Shown: positions 5,058-6,938 of the stretch, piece after piece
Layout: the number at the start of each line of letters is the position of its first letter
Numbering within the stretch: position 1 is the first letter of the stretch
From: Mycobacterium sp.
GTDB lineage: Bacteria; Actinomycetota; Actinomycetes; Mycobacteriales; Mycobacteriaceae
Reading direction: 5' to 3'
Length of the DNA: 6,938 nucleotides
Assembly: GCA_018500005.2 (NCBI GenBank)
Contig: JAHBAP020000082.1
Location: 1-6,938, forward strand
Translations under genes and position numbers: made by a program
Notes under the pieces: generated by a model
Database searches by the model: none
Told to the model about the DNA's origin: nothing
What the model saw: only the letters and a program-made list of their open reading frames with translations

Positions 5058-6023
5058 ATGAACGCCGGCCGGCAAACCATCGAGTGGCTCTACTCCACCC
5101 AGCTTCAGATCGACGACGACTGGGCTGTGCGCCGACCGGACGGCTTCGCCTGGTGGGCCTGCCAGAGCGCGCAGACCATCGAGATCATCGGCGAGCAGGA
5201 AGGTCCTGACGGGCAGACCGGCTACCTCATCAGGGTCCGGACCGACATGGTCGACGACCTCGATCTCACCGATCGGGCTGCCGACGATATCTGCACCGGT
5301 CCGATGCAGACCGCCGCGTTGGCCGGCCCGGTGTACGACGCCGCAACCCGGCGGCTGAGCCTGTGCTCGCTGACCCTGGTGCATGACGAGAACGCCCAGT
5401 GGATGCGGATTCTGCTCAGCGCGGCCGCGGCGATACAACTGACCGAGGCCATGCTGCTAGGCCCCGGTCTGGCCGAGCAATTGGGTGGTGCGCCCGCGGT
5501 CAGTGCGCATCCGGACAGCGGGCTTCGCGAGGTACCAGATGAGATCGCGTTGTCGGCGCGCGTCTTCGCCGAGGACGGCCAGGCGCCGTGCCGTTGGACT
5601 GCCGAGGACTTCGATGAGGCGGTGCAGCTCTACATGATGCAGCCGCCCTCGCTGGGGGCCAGTAGCGGCGGCAACGGCCTCACAGTGGAATTCCCCTACG
5701 GCGGCGGCTCGTCACTGTGCCAGATGGGCTGTGAGGATCCGCACCCGCTCTACGGCAGCGGACTGTTTATCCTGCAACGCTTTCCGTTCTCCGCCGGGTC
5801 GAAGGTCAACGGCGCCCGGTTGGCGTTGGCGCTCAACGCCGACGACCTGTCGATCCATCCCGCCGGGTACGGGTTCGGCAGCTACACCTACCGCGATGAC
5901 ATGGTCTGTTTCAGCGCGTTCATCCCGCACGCGCTGAAAGGTCATGTGACGCTGGCCAATCTGTACTATTCGTGCGCCGCGCGGGCCCGCTTGGTTGCCG
6001 ACCGGTTGGTGGGCCGCCCGTGA
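5058..6023 (+). CDS. Conserved hypothetical protein, two-part architecture
   Basis: I do not recognise a named family for this 321-residue protein, although its texture resembles uncharacterised mycobacterial proteins. No signal peptide, transmembrane segment, or catalytic motif is evident; it is acidic and probably cytosolic. It seems to have two similar halves. The first (about 1-145) runs from WAVRRPDGFAWWA through IEIIGEQEGPDGQTGYLIRVR and LSLCSLTLVHDENAQWM to an Ala-rich helix LLSAAAAIQLTEAMLL (119-134). The second (about 180-321) runs from GLTVEFPYGGGSSLCQMGCE through LALALNADDLS and MVCFSAFIPHALKG to a closing helix LANLYYSCAARARLVADRL (299-317). Strands followed by one long helix recall YbjN/secretion-chaperone-like folds, but that is only a guess. 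ATG 5058 has a strong ribosome binding site. The TGA overlaps the ybaK start (GTGA), so the pair is probably co-translated. Confidence 0.85.
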   Translation: MNAGRQTIEWLYSTQLQIDDDWAVRRPDGFAWWACQSAQTIEIIGEQEGPDGQTGYLIRVRTDMVDDLDLTDRAADDICTGPMQTAALAGPVYDAATRRLSLCSLTLVHDENAQWMRILLSAAAAIQLTEAMLLGPGLAEQLGGAPAVSAHPDSGLREVPDEIALSARVFAEDGQAPCRWTAEDFDEAVQLYMMQPPSLGASSGGNGLTVEFPYGGGSSLCQMGCEDPHPLYGSGLFILQRFPFSAGSKVNGARLALALNADDLSIHPAGYGFGSYTYRDDMVCFSAFIPHALKGHVTLANLYYSCAARARLVADRLVGRP

Positions 6024-6511
6024 CGCGCGCGGCCACCCCGGCGATCGCCGCCCTGATCGCCGCGAAGGTTCCCCACGAGCTACTGACCTACCACCACGAC
6101 CCGCGGGCGCAGTCCTACGGCGAGGAAGCGGTCGCGGCCCTGGCCGGCGATCACGATGTGGTGGCCGAACAGATCTTCAAGACGCTGATCGTCACCGGGC
6201 CGTCCGGGCTGGCAGTCGCGGTGTTGCCGGTGCCGTACAAGCTCTCGCTCAAGGCTGCTGCGGCGGCGCTGGGTTGGCCCAAGGCGGCGATGGCCGAACG
6301 CGCTGCCGCGGAGCGCTCGACCGGCTACGTGCTCGGTGGTGTCTCTCCGTTGGGGCAGCGCCGACGGTTGCCGACGGTCCTCGACTCCTCTGCGCTGGAG
6401 TTCGACCGGGTGCTCTGCAGTGCGGGGAAGCGGGGTTGTGACGTCGCACTGGACCCGCGGGACCTGGCCCGGCTGACCGGCGCCGTCGTCGCCGACATCC
6501 GGGCCCTCTGA
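6020..6511 (+). CDS. ybaK: YbaK/EbsC-type Cys-tRNA(Pro) deacylase
   Basis: YbaK hydrolyses Cys-tRNA(Pro), a product of mischarging by prolyl-tRNA synthetase, and so protects translation accuracy. From GTG 6020-6022 the protein is 163 aa, the usual family length. Signatures in order: HHDPRAQSYGEEAV (25-38), AEQIFKTLIV with the conserved lysine K54, VAVLPVPYKLSLKAAAAALG (66-85), TGYVLGGVSPLGQRRRLPTV (101-120) with the GG-SP-G core, and AGKRGCDVALDPRDLARLTGA (135-155), the usual GRRG...L.P.DL ending in slightly altered form. The start at GTG 6020 overlaps the previous stop by 4 nt, and the longer frame from 5972 lies inside the previous gene. Substrate assignment follows the family; related INS-domain proteins edit other tRNAs. 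Confidence 0.93.
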   Translation: MTRAATPAIAALIAAKVPHELLTYHHDPRAQSYGEEAVAALAGDHDVVAEQIFKTLIVTGPSGLAVAVLPVPYKLSLKAAAAALGWPKAAMAERAAAERSTGYVLGGVSPLGQRRRLPTVLDSSALEFDRVLCSAGKRGCDVALDPRDLARLTGAVVADIRAL

Positions 6512-6539
6512 ACAGGCTTTTCGAGATCCCGGCAATCCG

Positions 6540-6572
6540 GCCGCACGATGGCTCCGAATAGATCGTGACGGC
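6540..6572 (+). terminator. Stem-loop 28 nt after ybaK, possible terminator
   Basis: GCCGCACGAT (6540-6549) pairs with ATCGTGACGGC (6562-6572) as a 10-bp stem with one bulged A and a 12-nt loop. There is no U tract, which is common for candidate terminators in high-G+C actinobacteria. It separates the ybaK operon from the next gene. Confidence 0.4.
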
Positions 6573-6610
6573 CGTTCACCGGGACGGCACCTGACACACA
6601 TCCGGCCGCG

Positions 6611-6640
6611 ATGACCATGTCGCCGGCGGGGGAGGGATGA
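6611..6640 (+). CDS. Possible upstream mini-ORF (9 codons)
   Basis: ATG 6611 begins a 9-residue frame (MTMSPAGEG) whose TGA (6638-6640) overlaps the in-frame ATG 6637 of the following gene as ATGA. It contains the G-rich ribosome binding site of that gene. It may be chance, or a leader peptide coupled to the secreted protein. No good ribosome binding site of its own was seen. Confidence 0.2.
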   Translation: MTMSPAGEG

Positions 6641-6645
6641 ACACC

Positions 6646-6938
6646 ATGGTTTCGATGAAATGGATCGGGCCGGCCGCCGTCGTGGGTGGCTTGGGCACTG
6701 CGTTGTTGTGCGGCGCCGGGCTGGCCAGCGCGGACACCGGGGCCGACTCCGGACCGGGGCAGCGGGTTTCGCAGGCCAGCGCATCGGCACCCGGTCCCGA
6801 GAAGCCTGCCCGCACGGCCCGAAACGGCACCGCGAGCCCGCGTCCGGCCGCGGCCCAGGTGCGCGGTTCCCAGTCGCAACCGACTCTGGCTTCTCGGGCA
6901 GCGCTGCCCGCACCCCGCAGCCGAGTCTCGGCGGGGAC
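6646..6938 (+). CDS. Secreted Ala/Pro/Ser-rich protein, N-terminal fragment
   Basis: Only the first 97 codons are inside the window and the frame is open at the right edge. The start of the protein is a signal peptide: MVSMKWIGPA, hydrophobic AVVGGLGTALLCGAGL, then a probable cut after LASA (residue 29) before DTGADSG. The mature part so far is low-complexity, rich in Ala, Pro, Ser, Arg and Gln (SAPGPEKPARTARNG, SPRPAAAQVRGSQSQ), like the linkers found in mycobacterial exported proteins ahead of a folded domain. The function therefore lies beyond the window. ATG 6646 is preferred because GGAGGG (6631-6636) lies 9 nt before it; ATG 6637 abuts that site and ATG 6655 is also possible. C22 lacks a proper lipobox, so I do not call it a lipoprotein. 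Confidence 0.75.
   Translation, partial: MVSMKWIGPAAVVGGLGTALLCGAGLASADTGADSGPGQRVSQASASAPGPEKPARTARNGTASPRPAAAQVRGSQSQPTLASRAALPAPRSRVSAG

Noticed and set aside
4893..5438. A 181-codon minus-strand frame
   Set aside because: It overlaps the palindrome, promoter and start of the 5058 gene, which has a strong ribosome binding site on the other strand.
6646..6740. Lipoprotein signal in the secreted protein
   Set aside because: The residue before C22 is Leu, which does not fit a lipobox; a normal signal peptidase site (LASA) follows.
6080..6913. A 277-codon minus-strand frame
   Set aside because: It lies opposite ybaK and the secreted protein, both with clear signatures; its composition is Arg/Pro-rich as expected of a shadow.

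Overview
The window looks like an actinobacterial, most probably mycobacterial (Mycobacterium/Mycolicibacterium-type), chromosome fragment. The reasons are very high G+C, frequent GTG starts, -10-like hexamers placed exactly one promoter distance before start codons (leaderless genes), a Phd/VapC-type toxin-antitoxin pair, and an Ala/Pro/Ser-rich secreted protein. No rRNA, tRNA, CRISPR array, transposase or phage structural gene was seen. Both window edges cut through coding sequence. This assignment is inference from style and protein families, not from a database search.

Layout. Positions 1-2780 are a minus-strand block, read right to left: a secreted DUF4174-like protein (2780-2307), a GH25 lysozyme-like glycosidase whose start overlaps the previous stop (2313-1552), a conserved helical protein broken by a 7-bp tandem duplication (1507-781), the antitoxin gene vapB (739-485) and the toxin gene vapC (from 492 toward the left edge). 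The leftmost 237 bases form a nearly spacerless palindrome in which the 3' part of vapC is mirrored. Next comes a plus-strand SAM-dependent methyltransferase (2817-3482), divergent from the DUF4174 gene across only 36 bp. It converges on a minus-strand SRPBCC/START-like protein (3984-3544), which lies downstream of a minus-strand GIY-YIG nuclease-like gene (4702-4070).

Positions 4703-5057 (355 bp) hold no gene I can support. They carry a striking 91-bp imperfect palindrome (4835-4925), several smaller dyads and two divergent promoter candidates. On the plus strand follow a two-part conserved protein of unknown function (5058-6023) and ybaK, a Cys-tRNA(Pro)-deacylase-like editing protein (6020-6511), coupled by a GTGA overlap. 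After a stem-loop comes the start of a signal-peptide-bearing Ala/Pro-rich secreted protein (from 6646) that runs off the right edge.

How the genes fit together: vapBC is a self-contained toxin-antitoxin module with its own apparent leaderless promoter. The DUF4174/GH25 pair is a plausible envelope-associated operon. The unknown protein and ybaK form a two-gene operon. The rest looks like ordinary accessory or housekeeping gene content. The items most worth attention are the fold-back palindrome at the left edge (probably a chimera), the 7-bp duplication that breaks one gene, and the 4835-4925 palindromic element.
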